A DNA stretch of 64,000 nt from Streptomyces sp. P3 (lineage in GTDB: Bacteria > Actinomycetota > Actinomycetes > Streptomycetales > Streptomycetaceae): positions 6,882,001 through 6,946,000 of the forward strand of contig NZ_CP028369.1 of assembly GCF_003032475.1 (NCBI RefSeq). Reading direction: 5' to 3'. The translations under genes and the position numbers were made by a program. Positions 35,556 to 43,723 of this stretch are shown here, piece after piece (the stretch's first letter is position 1; each line of letters opens with the position of its first letter). The notes below the pieces were generated by a model, which had not been told where the DNA came from, did not search any database, and was given only the letters and a program-made list of their open reading frames with translations.

Positions 35556-36935
35556 ATGGCAGCAGTCCAGCGCATCGTCGTCGAGAACGCCGCGATCGCG
35601 ACCGTAGACGCCGAGGACACCGAGCACGCGGACGGCCATGTCGTCCTCGCGGGAAACCGCATCGAGTCCGTCGGCGCCGGCCGGGCCCCCGAGGGCCTTC
35701 AGAACGTCGTACGCCGCATCGACGCGACCGGGCATCTGGTCACGCCCGGCCTGGTCAACACCCACCACCACTTCTACCAGTGGATCACCCGGGGGCTGGC
35801 CACCGACCACAACCTCTTCGACTGGCTCGTGGCCCTCTACCCGACGTGGGCGCGCATCGACGAGCGGATGGTCCGCGCGGCCGCCCAGGGCTCCCTGGCG
35901 ATGATGGCCCGCGGCGGCGTCACCACCGCCATGGACCACCACTACGTCTTCCCGCGGGACTCCGGCGACCTCTCCGGCGCGATCATCGGCGCCGCGCGGG
36001 ACATGGGCGTCCGGTTCACCCTCGCCCGCGGCTCCATGGACCGCAGCGAGAAGGACGGCGGCCTGCCCCCCGACTTCGCGGTGGAGACGCTGGACGGCGC
36101 CCTCGCCGCCACCGAGGAAACCGTCGTCCAGCACCACGACGCCTCCTTCGACGCGATGACACAGGTCGCCGTCGCCCCGTGTTCGCCGTTCTCCGTCTCC
36201 ACCGAACTGATGAGCCAGGGAGCCGAGTTGGCCCGTCGGCTCGGCGTGCGCCTGCACACCCACGGCTCGGAGACGGTCGAGGAGGAGAAGTTCTGTCACG
36301 AGCTGTTCGGGATGGGCCCGACCGACTACTTCGAGTCCACCGGCTGGCTCGGCGAGGACGTGTGGATGGCGCACTGCGTCCACATGAACGACTCCGACAT
36401 CGACGCCTTCGCCCGCACGAGGACGGGCGTCGCCCACTGTCCGTCGTCGAACGCCCGGCTGGCGGCCGGCATCGCCCGCGTCCCCGACATGCTGGCGGCC
36501 GGCGTCCCGGTGGGCCTCGGCGTTGACGGCACGGCGTCCAACGAGTCGGGCGAACTGCACACCGAACTGCGCAACGCCCTGCTCATCAACCGCCTCGGAG
36601 CGCACCGCGAGGCCGCGCTGAACGCCCGTCAGGCACTGCGTCTCGGTACCTTCGGCGGGGCCCGGGTACTGGGCCGTGCCGCGCAGATCGGCTCCCTGGA
36701 GCCGGGCAAGCTCGCCGACCTGGTCCTGTGGAAGCTGGACACCCTCGCGCACGCCTCCATCGCCGACCCGGTCACCGCTCTGGTCTTCGGCGCGGCGGCC
36801 CCGGTCACCGCCTCCTTCGTGAACGGCCGTCAGATCGTCGAGAACGGACGGCTGGCGACCGTCGACGAGGACGCCGTCGCCCGCTCGACCCGCGAAGAGG
36901 CCCGACGGCTGGCACGCATCGCCGCGCAGGGCTGA
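35556..36935 (+). CDS. 8-oxoguanine/guanine deaminase (amidohydrolase superfamily)
   Basis: 459 residues. Metal site: NTHHHFYQW with H70 and H72, then the HTHGSE segment, HCVHMN, and GLGVDGTASNES with the metal-polarising Asp. CPSSNARLAAGIA is typical of the 8-oxoguanine deaminase / hydroxydechloroatrazine-like branch. Encoded right after uricase, it would feed the pathway by turning 8-oxoguanine to urate or guanine to xanthine. AAAAGGA lies upstream of the ATG at good spacing. Related s-triazine hydrolases share the fold, but location strongly favours a purine substrate. Confidence 0.88.
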   Translation: MAAVQRIVVENAAIATVDAEDTEHADGHVVLAGNRIESVGAGRAPEGLQNVVRRIDATGHLVTPGLVNTHHHFYQWITRGLATDHNLFDWLVALYPTWARIDERMVRAAAQGSLAMMARGGVTTAMDHHYVFPRDSGDLSGAIIGAARDMGVRFTLARGSMDRSEKDGGLPPDFAVETLDGALAATEETVVQHHDASFDAMTQVAVAPCSPFSVSTELMSQGAELARRLGVRLHTHGSETVEEEKFCHELFGMGPTDYFESTGWLGEDVWMAHCVHMNDSDIDAFARTRTGVAHCPSSNARLAAGIARVPDMLAAGVPVGLGVDGTASNESGELHTELRNALLINRLGAHREAALNARQALRLGTFGGARVLGRAAQIGSLEPGKLADLVLWKLDTLAHASIADPVTALVFGAAAPVTASFVNGRQIVENGRLATVDEDAVARSTREEARRLARIAAQG

Positions 36936-36948
36936 CCTGCCGAGGACT

Positions 36949-36976
36949 CCGGCCGAGGGGGACGGCCCTCGGCCGG
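36949..36976 (+). terminator. first of two tandem terminators after the purine operon
   Basis: Perfect 11-bp stem CCGGCCGAGGG / CCCTCGGCCGG with a 6-nt loop, 13 bp past the deaminase stop. Confidence 0.8.
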
Positions 36977-36978
36977 AT

Positions 36979-37003
36979 GCCGTGCACCCGGGTGGTGCAC
37001 GGC
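36979..37003. terminator. second tandem terminator, between convergent genes
   Basis: Perfect 10-bp stem GCCGTGCACC / GGTGCACGGC with a 5-nt loop, two bases after the first hairpin and facing the convergent exonuclease gene. Confidence 0.75.
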
Positions 37004-37101
37004 GGCCGTGACCGGGGCGTGCGCTCGACGCGCGCCCCGGAACGGTCTTCGACCCGTCCGGGCCCCCGGTGGAGGGCCCGCACCGGTTCCCGGGCGTGGG
37101 A

Positions 37102-37704
37102 TCACCCGGGGGAACCGGGCCCCGGCCACGCCATGAGGTTCGCGAAGAGCTCGGCCTGCTCGACCGCGTCGTCCAGCGCGTGATGCGTGTGGGGGCGCCG
37201 GGGCAGCAGCTCGGCCGGCATCGTCCGCTTCGCCACCGCCCGCAGCGGCAGCCCCGCCTTGACGGCGTACAGCGTCTTCATGTCGAGGCAGCCGGAATGC
37301 CCGAACGGACTCTCCCCGGTGAAGCGGATCAGATACCAGTACAGGAACGTCCAGTCGTACGAGGCCGGGTAGCCGCACATCACCGGTTGCGCGTCCTCGC
37401 CCACCTTGCGCACCCACCGGCTGAACTCGGCGAGCGCCAGGGCGGGGTCCCGCCCTTCCCGGAGAAGGCGGGCACGGTCGAGCCCGCTCACGGCGAGTGC
37501 CTCGGGAACGAACCGGTCGCTGATCGGCCGCAGTTCACGGTAGAAGGTCTGACGGGCGGGGTCGGCCGCGGTGAACCCGTCGGCGTCCTGGCGACCCGCG
37601 ACCGCGGCGCCCAGGCTCAGCAACGAGTACGGCCCCGGGATCGGTCCGTCCGCCTCGACGTCCACCGAGATGTAGAGACTGGGTTTCACTCGTCGTGCGG
37701 TCAT
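37102..37704 (-). CDS. DEDDh-family 3'-5' exonuclease
   Basis: 200 residues. The RNase H-like exonuclease acidic residues are D15 and E17 (SVDVEADG), D117 (YPASYDWTF) and the H174/D179 pair (HHALDDAVEQ). This is the complete DEDDh set of oligoribonuclease/RNase T/DnaQ-type enzymes. The protein is stand-alone, so it is not a polymerase subunit; it probably trims RNA or DNA 3' ends. The compact length and PGPYSLLSLGAA match a group of actinobacterial exonucleases without a precise assigned role. It is convergent with the deaminase gene and separated from it by two hairpins. Confidence 0.88.
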   Translation of the reverse strand: MTARRVKPSLYISVDVEADGPIPGPYSLLSLGAAVAGRQDADGFTAADPARQTFYRELRPISDRFVPEALAVSGLDRARLLREGRDPALALAEFSRWVRKVGEDAQPVMCGYPASYDWTFLYWYLIRFTGESPFGHSGCLDMKTLYAVKAGLPLRAVAKRTMPAELLPRRPHTHHALDDAVEQAELFANLMAWPGPGSPG

Positions 37705-37748
37705 GGAGCCGGATCATCGCAGGACTGCCGGGTGCCCGGCATCCGATT

Positions 37749-38070
37749 TCAGTGCCGCCGCGGCACCCGGCAGGGCGTGGCCCGGGGCAGCCGGGCGGTG
37801 AAGAGGGCCGTCGGCGGGACGCCCGTCAGGCTGCGCCAGTCGCCAGTCGCCAGTCGCCAGTCGCCAGTCGCCAGTCGCCAGGCGGCGGTCGGCGGTCGGG
37901 TGCGACGGGTCGTACTGGGCGGCGTCGGCGGCGAGTTGCGCCCACGAGCGGAGGCCGCGTGCGTGAGGAGGTGACGGACGCGCTCGATGCGGGCGTCGTG
38001 CTTGGGGGAGACCCCGAGGCCGACCTGAAGAGGTCGCGCAACTGGTGCTCGCTCACGGCGCGTTCGCGCG
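37749..38070 (-). pseudogene. AraC-family regulator remnant disrupted by a heptamer repeat
   Basis: On the minus strand about 38063-37930 reads AVSEHQLRDLFRS and, one frame over, GVSPKHDARIERVRHLLTHA, the first HTH helices of an AraC regulator. The C-terminal tail PPTALFTARLPRATPCR survives at 37749-37830 in another frame. Between them the second HTH is replaced by six and a half copies of a 7-bp unit. The sensor domain is absent. At least two frameshifts are needed to connect the pieces, so this is a decayed gene. Confidence 0.7.
37835..37881. repeat. heptanucleotide tandem repeat (GCCAGTC)n
   Basis: Six perfect copies of GCCAGTC plus GCCAG. A 7-bp unit shifts the reading frame with every copy gained or lost. 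It lies inside the AraC remnant. Confidence 0.95.
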
Positions 38071-38200
38071 CGACGTCGTGTACGGCACGATGTCCGGGGT
38101 GACGGCCGCCCTTCTGGTGGGGCTGCCCGGGTCGTCCGCACAGATCCTTCAGGGACCGGCGAAGGACCGGCGAAGGACCGCGGAAGGCTGCGGGACAACG

Positions 38201-38245
38201 CAGGAGATCCAGGAGATCCAGGAGATCCAGGAGATCCAGGAGACC
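38201..38245. repeat. 9-bp tandem repeat (CAGGAGATC)n downstream of the thioesterase
   Basis: Four perfect copies of CAGGAGATC and a fifth differing in the last two bases, ending 17 bp from the thioesterase stop. The preceding GGACCGGCGAA-like units are also duplicated. Simple slippage array; no coding meaning on the strand of the neighbouring gene. Confidence 0.9.
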
Positions 38246-38261
38246 GCGGGGGCCAAGGACC

Positions 38262-38684
38262 CTAGAGGCCGAACAAGGCCGGTTCGGCGGCCAGTTCCTT
38301 GAAGTAGTCCTGCGGGTTCGCGACCATCCTGCGTTCCTTCAGGTCCAGCAGGCCGCCCACCGCGCTCAGTTCGGCGGCGACCGTGCCGTCCGCCCTGGTG
38401 ATGGTCTGCTGGATGCGGAACGTCTTGCCGCCGCCCCACTCGAAGACGCAGGACACGTCGACCTCGTCCCCGGCGAGCAGTTCACGCCGGTAGCGGATGG
38501 TGGTCTCCAGGGCGACCGGGCCCACGCCCCTGCCGATCAGGCCGGCCTGGCTGATACCCGCCGCCTGCAGCAACGACCAGCGAGCGTGTTCCGCGTAGTT
38601 GATGTACACGCTCTGGTTGAGGTGTCCCTGCACGTCGGTCTCGTATCCGCGGACGGTGACCCGGACGGAAAACGGCTCGCTCAC
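38262..38684 (-). CDS. acyl-CoA thioesterase, 4HBT hot-dog fold
   Basis: 140 residues from the GTG at 38684 (AAGGGGAAGCA upstream). YETDVQGHLNQSVYINYAEHARW is a 4-hydroxybenzoyl-CoA-thioesterase-type active-site segment (short form TDVQGHLN near residues 15-22), followed by the long hot-dog helix and VALETTIRYRRELLAGDEV. It should hydrolyse an acyl-CoA to free acid in the cytoplasm. Substrate cannot be told from sequence. Nothing adjacent is an obvious pathway partner, although two acyl-CoA synthetases lie 9 kb away. Confidence 0.88.
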   Translation of the reverse strand: MSEPFSVRVTVRGYETDVQGHLNQSVYINYAEHARWSLLQAAGISQAGLIGRGVGPVALETTIRYRRELLAGDEVDVSCVFEWGGGKTFRIQQTITRADGTVAAELSAVGGLLDLKERRMVANPQDYFKELAAEPALFGL

Positions 38685-38803
38685 TGCTTCCCCTTCTCGT
38701 CGACGCGCATGCGATGGCCTGTTCATCGATGCCGTGCTCGTCGGTGCCGTGCTCGTCGGTGCACCCAGCACCGGTGCACCGGACACCGATCTTGGCATGT
38801 CCC

Positions 38804-39439
38804 TCACACCCGGCGGGGGGAAGCCAGCAGATAGCGCGTTCTCGTCCGGGGTTCGGTGTGCTCGCCGACCTGCCAGCCCGCCTCTTGCAGTGCCGCCGCG
38901 CAGGCGCGCAACGTCGTGTCGTCGGGCCCGAGCACGGCGACCGCCTCCGGCTGCGGGGTGGCCCGTACCCGGTAGCCGTCCCCTCCGCCTGGTCCGGCGG
39001 GGCGGTGCCCGGCCGCCTCCAGGGCCAGCGCTGCCGCCCGCGCCAGGTGCGCGCGCTCCCAGCCGCAGGGCCGGTCCGTGTCGCCGTCCGGGTTGGTCAT
39101 CCGGCGCAGCTCCAGCAGTCCCTGCCAGGCGCTGTGCACCTCTCGGACCCGGGCGGGGCCTGCCGCTCCGGTCTGCTCCTCGCCGCCGACGCGCGCGGCG
39201 AACACCTCGCCGCCGCTGTCCGCCTCCGGCGGGAGGGCCGCCGGCGGTTCGGGCACCGCCTCCCGGACGCGGTGGCCGGCCGGGGTGAGGAAGTGGTCGT
39301 GCGGCGGCCGGGGGTGGCGGAACGCGAGGCCGTGCCGCACCAGGGCGGCCAGCTGCGCCGGCGTGCCCCGCAGTCGCCCGGTGACGGGCTCGGCGGCGTC
39401 GATCACCCGCCGCTGGGCCGCGGTCGGCGGTCGTGTCAC
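38804..39439 (-). CDS. uncharacterised protein with an N-terminal winged-helix-like segment
   Basis: 211 residues from the GTG at 39439 (GGGAGGGAG upstream). The first about 60 residues (TAAQRRVIDAAEPVTGRLRG, TPAQLAALVRHGLAF, FLTPAGHRVREA) look like a small helical or winged-helix domain in which a wing ends in TPAGHRVREA. The rest alternates Ala-rich helices with short strands; RATPQPEAVAVLGPD and ALQEAGWQVGEHTEP suggest a small alpha/beta unit. There are no membrane segments. I do not recognise a family beyond a streptomycete hypothetical protein, and a DNA-binding role is only a guess. Confidence 0.7.
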   Translation of the reverse strand: MTRPPTAAQRRVIDAAEPVTGRLRGTPAQLAALVRHGLAFRHPRPPHDHFLTPAGHRVREAVPEPPAALPPEADSGGEVFAARVGGEEQTGAAGPARVREVHSAWQGLLELRRMTNPDGDTDRPCGWERAHLARAAALALEAAGHRPAGPGGGDGYRVRATPQPEAVAVLGPDDTTLRACAAALQEAGWQVGEHTEPRTRTRYLLASPRRV

Positions 39440-39573
39440 GGCCTGCTCCCTCCCGGCGACCGGCCACGGGTGCCCTGTGGGTTCCTGTGCGGGTCCTTGT
39501 GGTTTTCCTGTCCGTCCGAGGCTACGGCGGGGGTCTGACATTCCGGGCGGCGGTCACCGACCGCCCGGACCGG

Positions 39574-40782
39574 CTACTGTCGGTAGCCGCTCAGGAAGCG
39601 GCCGATCCGCCCGATGGCCGCCTCCAGGTCGTCGGCGTGCGGGAGGGTGAGGATGCGGAAGTGGTCCGGGGCCGGCCAGTTGAAGCCGGTGCCCTGGACG
39701 ACCTGGATCTTCTCCCGCAGCAGCAGGTCCAGGACGAACTTCTCGTCGTCGTGGATCTTGTGCACCTTGGGGTCCAGGCGGGGGAACGCGTACAGCGACC
39801 CCTTCGGCTTCACGCAGGACACGCCGGGGATCTCGTTGAGCTTCTCCCAGGCCACGGTGCGCTGCTCGTGCAGGCGGCCGCCGGGCGCGGTCAGTTCGTG
39901 GATGGACTGGCGGCCGCCGAGCGCGGCCTGGATGGCGTACTGGGCGGGCGCGTTGGCGCACAGCCGCATGGACGCCAGCATGGTCAGGCCCTCCAGATAG
40001 TTCCTGGCGTGCTGTTTCGGGCCGGTGACCACCAGCCAGCCCGACCGGAAGCCGGCCACCCGGTAGGTCTTCGACAGTCCGCAGAAGGTCAGCACGACGA
40101 GGTCCGGGGCGAGGGCCGCGACCGAGTGGTGCACGGCGTCGTCGTACAGGATCCGGTCGTAGATCTCGTCGGCGAAGACCATGAGACCGTGCCGGCGGGC
40201 GAGGTCGAGGATGCCCTCGATGATCTCCTTCGGGTAGACCGCGCCGGTGGGGTTGTTGGGGTTGATGATGACGACGGCCTTGGTGCGGGCGGTGATCTTC
40301 GACGCCATGTCGTCCAGGTCCGGGTACCAGTCGGCCTGTTCGTCGCAGAGGTAGTGGACGGCCTTGCCGCCGGCGAGGGTGGTGACCGCCGTCCAGAGGG
40401 GGAAGTCGGGGGCGGGAATGAGGATCTCGTCGCCGTCCTCGACCAGGGCCTGCACGGCCATGGAGATCAGCTCGGAGATGCCGTTGCCGAGGAAGACGTC
40501 GTCGACGCCGACCTCCAGGCCCAGCGTCTGGTAGCGCCCCGCCACCGCGCGGCGGGCCGACAGGACGCCGCGCGAGTCGGTGTAGCCGTGCGCCCGGGGC
40601 AGCATCCGGATCATGTCCTGGAGGATCTCCTCCGGCGCCTCGAACCCGAAGAGCGCGGGGTTGCCGGTGTTCAGGCGCAGGACGCTGTGACCGGCCGCCT
40701 CGAGTGCGTCGGCGTGCTCGATCACCGGGCCGCGGATCTCGTAACAGACCTCGCTCAACTTGTTCGACTGCCGGAACTCCAT
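39574..40782 (-). CDS. pyridoxal phosphate-dependent aminotransferase (class I/II, AlaA-like)
   Basis: 402 residues. Fold type I motifs are complete: NTGNPALFGF near residue 38, the PLP-stacking and phosphate regions, INPNNPTGAVY near 173, ADEIYDRI near 204 and the Schiff-base lysine in GLSKTYRVAGFRSG near 238, with the Arg that binds the substrate carboxylate near the end (HFRILTL). The sequence begins MEFRQSNKLSEVCYEIRGP, like the AlaA alanine-synthesising transaminases. It is divergent from an HxlR-type regulator, with two palindromes in the 86-bp gap, so that regulator may control it. Confidence 0.92.
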   Translation of the reverse strand: MEFRQSNKLSEVCYEIRGPVIEHADALEAAGHSVLRLNTGNPALFGFEAPEEILQDMIRMLPRAHGYTDSRGVLSARRAVAGRYQTLGLEVGVDDVFLGNGISELISMAVQALVEDGDEILIPAPDFPLWTAVTTLAGGKAVHYLCDEQADWYPDLDDMASKITARTKAVVIINPNNPTGAVYPKEIIEGILDLARRHGLMVFADEIYDRILYDDAVHHSVAALAPDLVVLTFCGLSKTYRVAGFRSGWLVVTGPKQHARNYLEGLTMLASMRLCANAPAQYAIQAALGGRQSIHELTAPGGRLHEQRTVAWEKLNEIPGVSCVKPKGSLYAFPRLDPKVHKIHDDEKFVLDLLLREKIQVVQGTGFNWPAPDHFRILTLPHADDLEAAIGRIGRFLSGYRQ

Positions 40783-40811
40783 GCGCGCTCGCCCCTCCGG
40801 TTGATGTGTTG

Positions 40812-40839
40812 CTTGGTTTTACCAAGTTCCAGCTTGGAA
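40812..40839. promoter_or_regulatory. two adjacent palindromes in the aminotransferase/HxlR divergent promoter
   Basis: CTTGG-TTTTA-CCAAG (40812-40826) directly followed by TTCCA-GCT-TGGAA (40827-40839). The second overlaps the -35 of the regulator gene. Likely autoregulatory HxlR sites. Confidence 0.6.
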
Positions 40840-40861
40840 AGTCCAACGACATGTCTAGACT
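40834..40861 (+). promoter_or_regulatory. leaderless promoter of the HxlR regulator
   Basis: TTGGAA (40834-40839), a 16-bp spacer and TAGACT (40856-40861). The ATG at 40869 is 7 nt after the -10, at the expected transcription start. Confidence 0.55.
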
Positions 40862-40868
40862 GCGTGCC

Positions 40869-41507
40869 ATGTCACCTCGCCGAAGCTACGACCAGTACTG
40901 TTCCGCCGCACGCGCCCTCGACGTCGTCGGCGACCGCTGGACCCTGCTGATCGTCCGGGAGTTGCTCGCCGGCCCGCGCCGGTACACGGACCTGCACGCC
41001 GACCTGCCGGGCGTCAGTACGGACGTACTCGCCTCACGACTGAAGGACATGGAGCGGGACGGGCTGGCCACCCGGCGCAGGCTGCCCCCGCCGGGCGCGG
41101 CGTACGTCTACGAACTCAGCGGGCGGGGAGCGGAGTTGCTGCCGGTGCTGCAGGCCCTGGGGGTGTGGGGGGAGGGCGAACTGGGCGAGCGACGGCCCAC
41201 CGACGCCCTGCGCGCCCACTGGTTCGCGCTGCCGCTGCTGCGCGGCCTGCAGAGCGGCGGGGTGGACGAGGGGCTGGTCGAAGTACGGCTGGAGGAAGGT
41301 GCGTTCCACCTCCACGTCGGGGAGGCCGGCGGGCCGGTCTACGGCGACGGCCGCGCCCCCCGGGAGCCCGACGCCCTGCTGACACTGGACTCAGGCGCCG
41401 CCGCGGCCGTCGCCCGGGGGGAGCTGGGCGTGCTGGACGCCGTGCGCGCCGGCCGGATCGAGGTGGCCGGCGAGGGCCCGCCGGCGAAGGCGCTGCGGTC
41501 GGCATGA
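40869..41507 (+). CDS. HxlR-family winged-helix transcriptional regulator
   Basis: 212 residues from the ATG at 40869; an ATG 18 bp upstream would lie inside the predicted promoter. The HxlR domain spans about residues 1-95, with RSYDQYCSAARALDVVGDRW, LIVRELLAGPRRYTDLHADL and GVSTDVLASRLKDMERDGLA. The extra C-terminal about 110 residues resemble a SCP2-like or sterol-carrier ligand domain that often accompanies this regulator type (LTLDSGAAAAVARGELGVLD). It probably controls the divergent aminotransferase and itself. The ligand is unknown. Confidence 0.9.
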   Translation: MSPRRSYDQYCSAARALDVVGDRWTLLIVRELLAGPRRYTDLHADLPGVSTDVLASRLKDMERDGLATRRRLPPPGAAYVYELSGRGAELLPVLQALGVWGEGELGERRPTDALRAHWFALPLLRGLQSGGVDEGLVEVRLEEGAFHLHVGEAGGPVYGDGRAPREPDALLTLDSGAAAAVARGELGVLDAVRAGRIEVAGEGPPAKALRSA

Positions 41508-41547
41508 GACAGGGGCCGCCGGCAAAGACCGCTGCGGGCCGCACGGG

Positions 41548-41580
41548 ACAGGGCCCACCGCGTTGCGCGGTGGGCCCTGT
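41548..41580. terminator. strong bidirectional terminator
   Basis: Perfect 15-bp stem ACAGGGCCCACCGCG / CGCGGTGGGCCCTGT with a 3-nt loop, between the HxlR gene and the convergent surface-protein operon. Confidence 0.9.
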
Positions 41581-41589
41581 GGGGAGGCG

Positions 41590-42417
41590 TCAGGCGCCCG
41601 GGGGCACGTGCCGGGGTCGTCCGGAGCCGCGGGTCAGCGTGTACCCGCCGATCCCGGCGAGGGCGGCGAGCACCGCGCCGATCGCGGTCCACACCCACCG
41701 GTCGGACCACCAGCCGGACGTCCAGCCGTCGTCCGGCTCGATGCTCGACAGCACCGCCGACGCCGAGGAATCGTCCTTCTTCGCCTCGGACTTGACCGCG
41801 ATGCCCGGAACGAGGGGCTGCGCCAGCGAACCGTCGACGGCCGCGGAACCGCCGATGTCCTTGGAGTCCACCCGCAGTTCCGCCCCGACCGGCAGGCCCA
41901 GGTCGTCCGCCGTCAGCCCGAGGGCCGTCAGCCGGACGTAGTACGTGCCCGGCAGCGGGTCGTCGGCCCACGGCTCCGACCAGGCGCGCACCGTGCGCAG
42001 CACGCAGGCCAGTTCGACGGAGCTCGCGCCCGCCGCGGCGGTCCGCGTCTGGGCGCCGTACTGGCAGGCCTGCCGGCGCCGCAGACCGTCGTACACGTCG
42101 ACCTGCCAGGTCTGCGCCGCATGGGTCGCGGGCAGCTTCACCGTCGCCTCGACGGTGGGGCGCTGACCGGTGTCCGCCGGGAACGACCAGTACAGGTAGT
42201 CGCCCGCGGAACCGTTCGCCGTCGCCTTCTGCCCCTGTTCGATCTCCGTCGCGGTCCGGAACGAGGTGCCCGCCTCGGTCGGCGCGGAGCCGCCGCCGGA
42301 CGGACTCGCCGACGGCGAGGAGTCGGCCGCGGCCGGTGCGGCCGCGGGGCCGAGCGCCAGCCCCGCCACCGGCCCGAGCACCAGCAGGATGCTGCTCAAC
42401 ACACGGGTGATACGCAT
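41590..42417 (-). CDS. secreted membrane-anchored protein of unknown function, partner of the VWA protein
   Basis: 275 residues. A signal peptide ends near residue 31. A Ser/Pro/Gly linker follows, then a beta-rich ectodomain (about 50-190) with GDYLYWSFPADTG and VEATVKLPATH, resembling bacterial pre-peptidase-like sandwich domains. A single transmembrane helix near 235-260 and a basic C-terminal tail finish the protein, so it is type I anchored with the ectodomain outside. Its ATG overlaps the stop of the VWA gene by one base, so the pair is translationally coupled. Its ectodomain resembles the one in the VWA partner. Function unknown; a surface complex is likely. Confidence 0.78.
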   Translation of the reverse strand: MRITRVLSSILLVLGPVAGLALGPAAAPAAADSSPSASPSGGGSAPTEAGTSFRTATEIEQGQKATANGSAGDYLYWSFPADTGQRPTVEATVKLPATHAAQTWQVDVYDGLRRRQACQYGAQTRTAAAGASSVELACVLRTVRAWSEPWADDPLPGTYYVRLTALGLTADDLGLPVGAELRVDSKDIGGSAAVDGSLAQPLVPGIAVKSEAKKDDSSASAVLSSIEPDDGWTSGWWSDRWVWTAIGAVLAALAGIGGYTLTRGSGRPRHVPPGA

Positions 42418-43679
42418 CAGTTGGTCCTCCAGACCGCGACCCGCCAGCGAGACGCCCAGCCCCACAGCACACCCGCGAGGAAGCCGACGAGCACCAGGAC
42501 GCCCAGCAGCCACCAGCCCCGGCCGAGGCCGAAGGCGGCCACGTCGCTCGCCGGCGACGGACCGTCCACCACGTCCACGGTCAGCTCCAGCGGCATGCCC
42601 GGCGTCGTCTTCACGCCGGCCGCCGCCGAGTAGGAGTGGGTCACCTGGACGCACACCGTCTCGGCCGGAGCGTCGTCGTCGTCGCTCTTCGCCCTCGGGT
42701 AGCGCAGACCCGTCGAGATGACGTCGGTCCGGCCGTTGCCCGCGGCCTCGCCGCGCACGATCTCCCGGCCGTGCACGGTGACCGCCCGCAGCAGCACCCC
42801 GTAGTCGGGGCTCACCGCGCGGTCCGCCGCCACGCTCACCGAGGCGCGCAGCTCCCGGCCCGGCTCGACGTCGACCCGGTACCAGCGCTCCTGGCCGAAC
42901 TCCTCGCGGTCGGTGTACAGCCCCGACTTCAGCGTGGGCGCCTTGGCGCAGGAGGCCGCGCCCTCCGCGGCCACCGGAGTGACCACGGGGTCCGCGGCCC
43001 GGTCGACCAACTGGTTCACGCGGTCGGTGAGTTCGTCGGTGTGCTCCACCGAGGTGTAGGTGCCGCCGGTCGCCTCGGCGATGCAGCTGAGCTGCCGGCG
43101 CATCTTGACGTTCGGCACCAGGCCGAGGGTGTCGATGGTCAGGCCGATGCCCTTGGCCGCTATCTCGCGGGCGACCTCGCACGGGTCGAGCGGAGGACAG
43201 GTGTCCTCGCCGTCGCTGATCAGCACGATGCGCTTGGAGCCGGTGCCGCCCTCGAGGTCGTCGGCCGCCTTCAGCAGGGCGGGACCGATCGGCGTCCAGC
43301 CGGTGGGCGACAGCGTCGCCACCGCCGTCTTCGCCTCGGTCCGGTCCAGCGGGCCGACCGGGTAGAGCTGCGCGGTGTCCTTGCAGCCCGTTTTGCGGTC
43401 GTCGCCCGGGTAGTTGGCGCCGAGGGTGCGGATGCCGAGGAGGACGTTCTCCGGGGTCGCGTCCAGCACCTCGTTGAACGCTTGCTTGGCCGCGGCCATC
43501 CGCGTCCCGCCGTCCATGTCCTTCGTCCGCATCGAACCGCTGACGTCGAGGACCAGGTCGACCTTGGGCGCGGCGGCGGTGGTCTCGTCGGCTACCGCCC
43601 CGGCCGGGAACGCGATCCCGGCCGCGAGCGCGGCGAGCAGGGCGCAGACGCCCGCCGCCAGCCGTTGTGTTCTGATCAT
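42417..43679 (-). CDS. secreted VWA-domain protein with C-terminal membrane anchor
   Basis: 420 residues. Signal peptide about 1-30. The von Willebrand A domain begins at about 39 with the MIDAS motif DVSGS (D45, S47, S49), then the later Thr and Asp positions in TPIGPALLKAA and LISDGEDTCPP. After about residue 235 comes a beta-sandwich region with RWYRVDVEPGRELRASVSV, and finally a transmembrane helix near 390-412 (LLGVLVLVGFLAGVLWG) with a basic tail. Cysteine pairs (DTCPPLDPCE) fit an extracellular location. Metal-dependent adhesion or complex assembly is the usual role of such domains. It is coupled to the next gene by a one-base overlap. Confidence 0.87.
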   Translation of the reverse strand: MIRTQRLAAGVCALLAALAAGIAFPAGAVADETTAAAPKVDLVLDVSGSMRTKDMDGGTRMAAAKQAFNEVLDATPENVLLGIRTLGANYPGDDRKTGCKDTAQLYPVGPLDRTEAKTAVATLSPTGWTPIGPALLKAADDLEGGTGSKRIVLISDGEDTCPPLDPCEVAREIAAKGIGLTIDTLGLVPNVKMRRQLSCIAEATGGTYTSVEHTDELTDRVNQLVDRAADPVVTPVAAEGAASCAKAPTLKSGLYTDREEFGQERWYRVDVEPGRELRASVSVAADRAVSPDYGVLLRAVTVHGREIVRGEAAGNGRTDVISTGLRYPRAKSDDDDAPAETVCVQVTHSYSAAAGVKTTPGMPLELTVDVVDGPSPASDVAAFGLGRGWWLLGVLVLVGFLAGVLWGWASRWRVAVWRTN

Positions 43680-43723
43680 CGGCGGATCCTATTGATCAGA
43701 GGCGGCCCGCCACAAAACGACGG

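Noticed and set aside
37835..37881. Possible CRISPR-like array
   Set aside because: The unit is a 7-bp direct tandem repeat with no spacers and no cas genes nearby.
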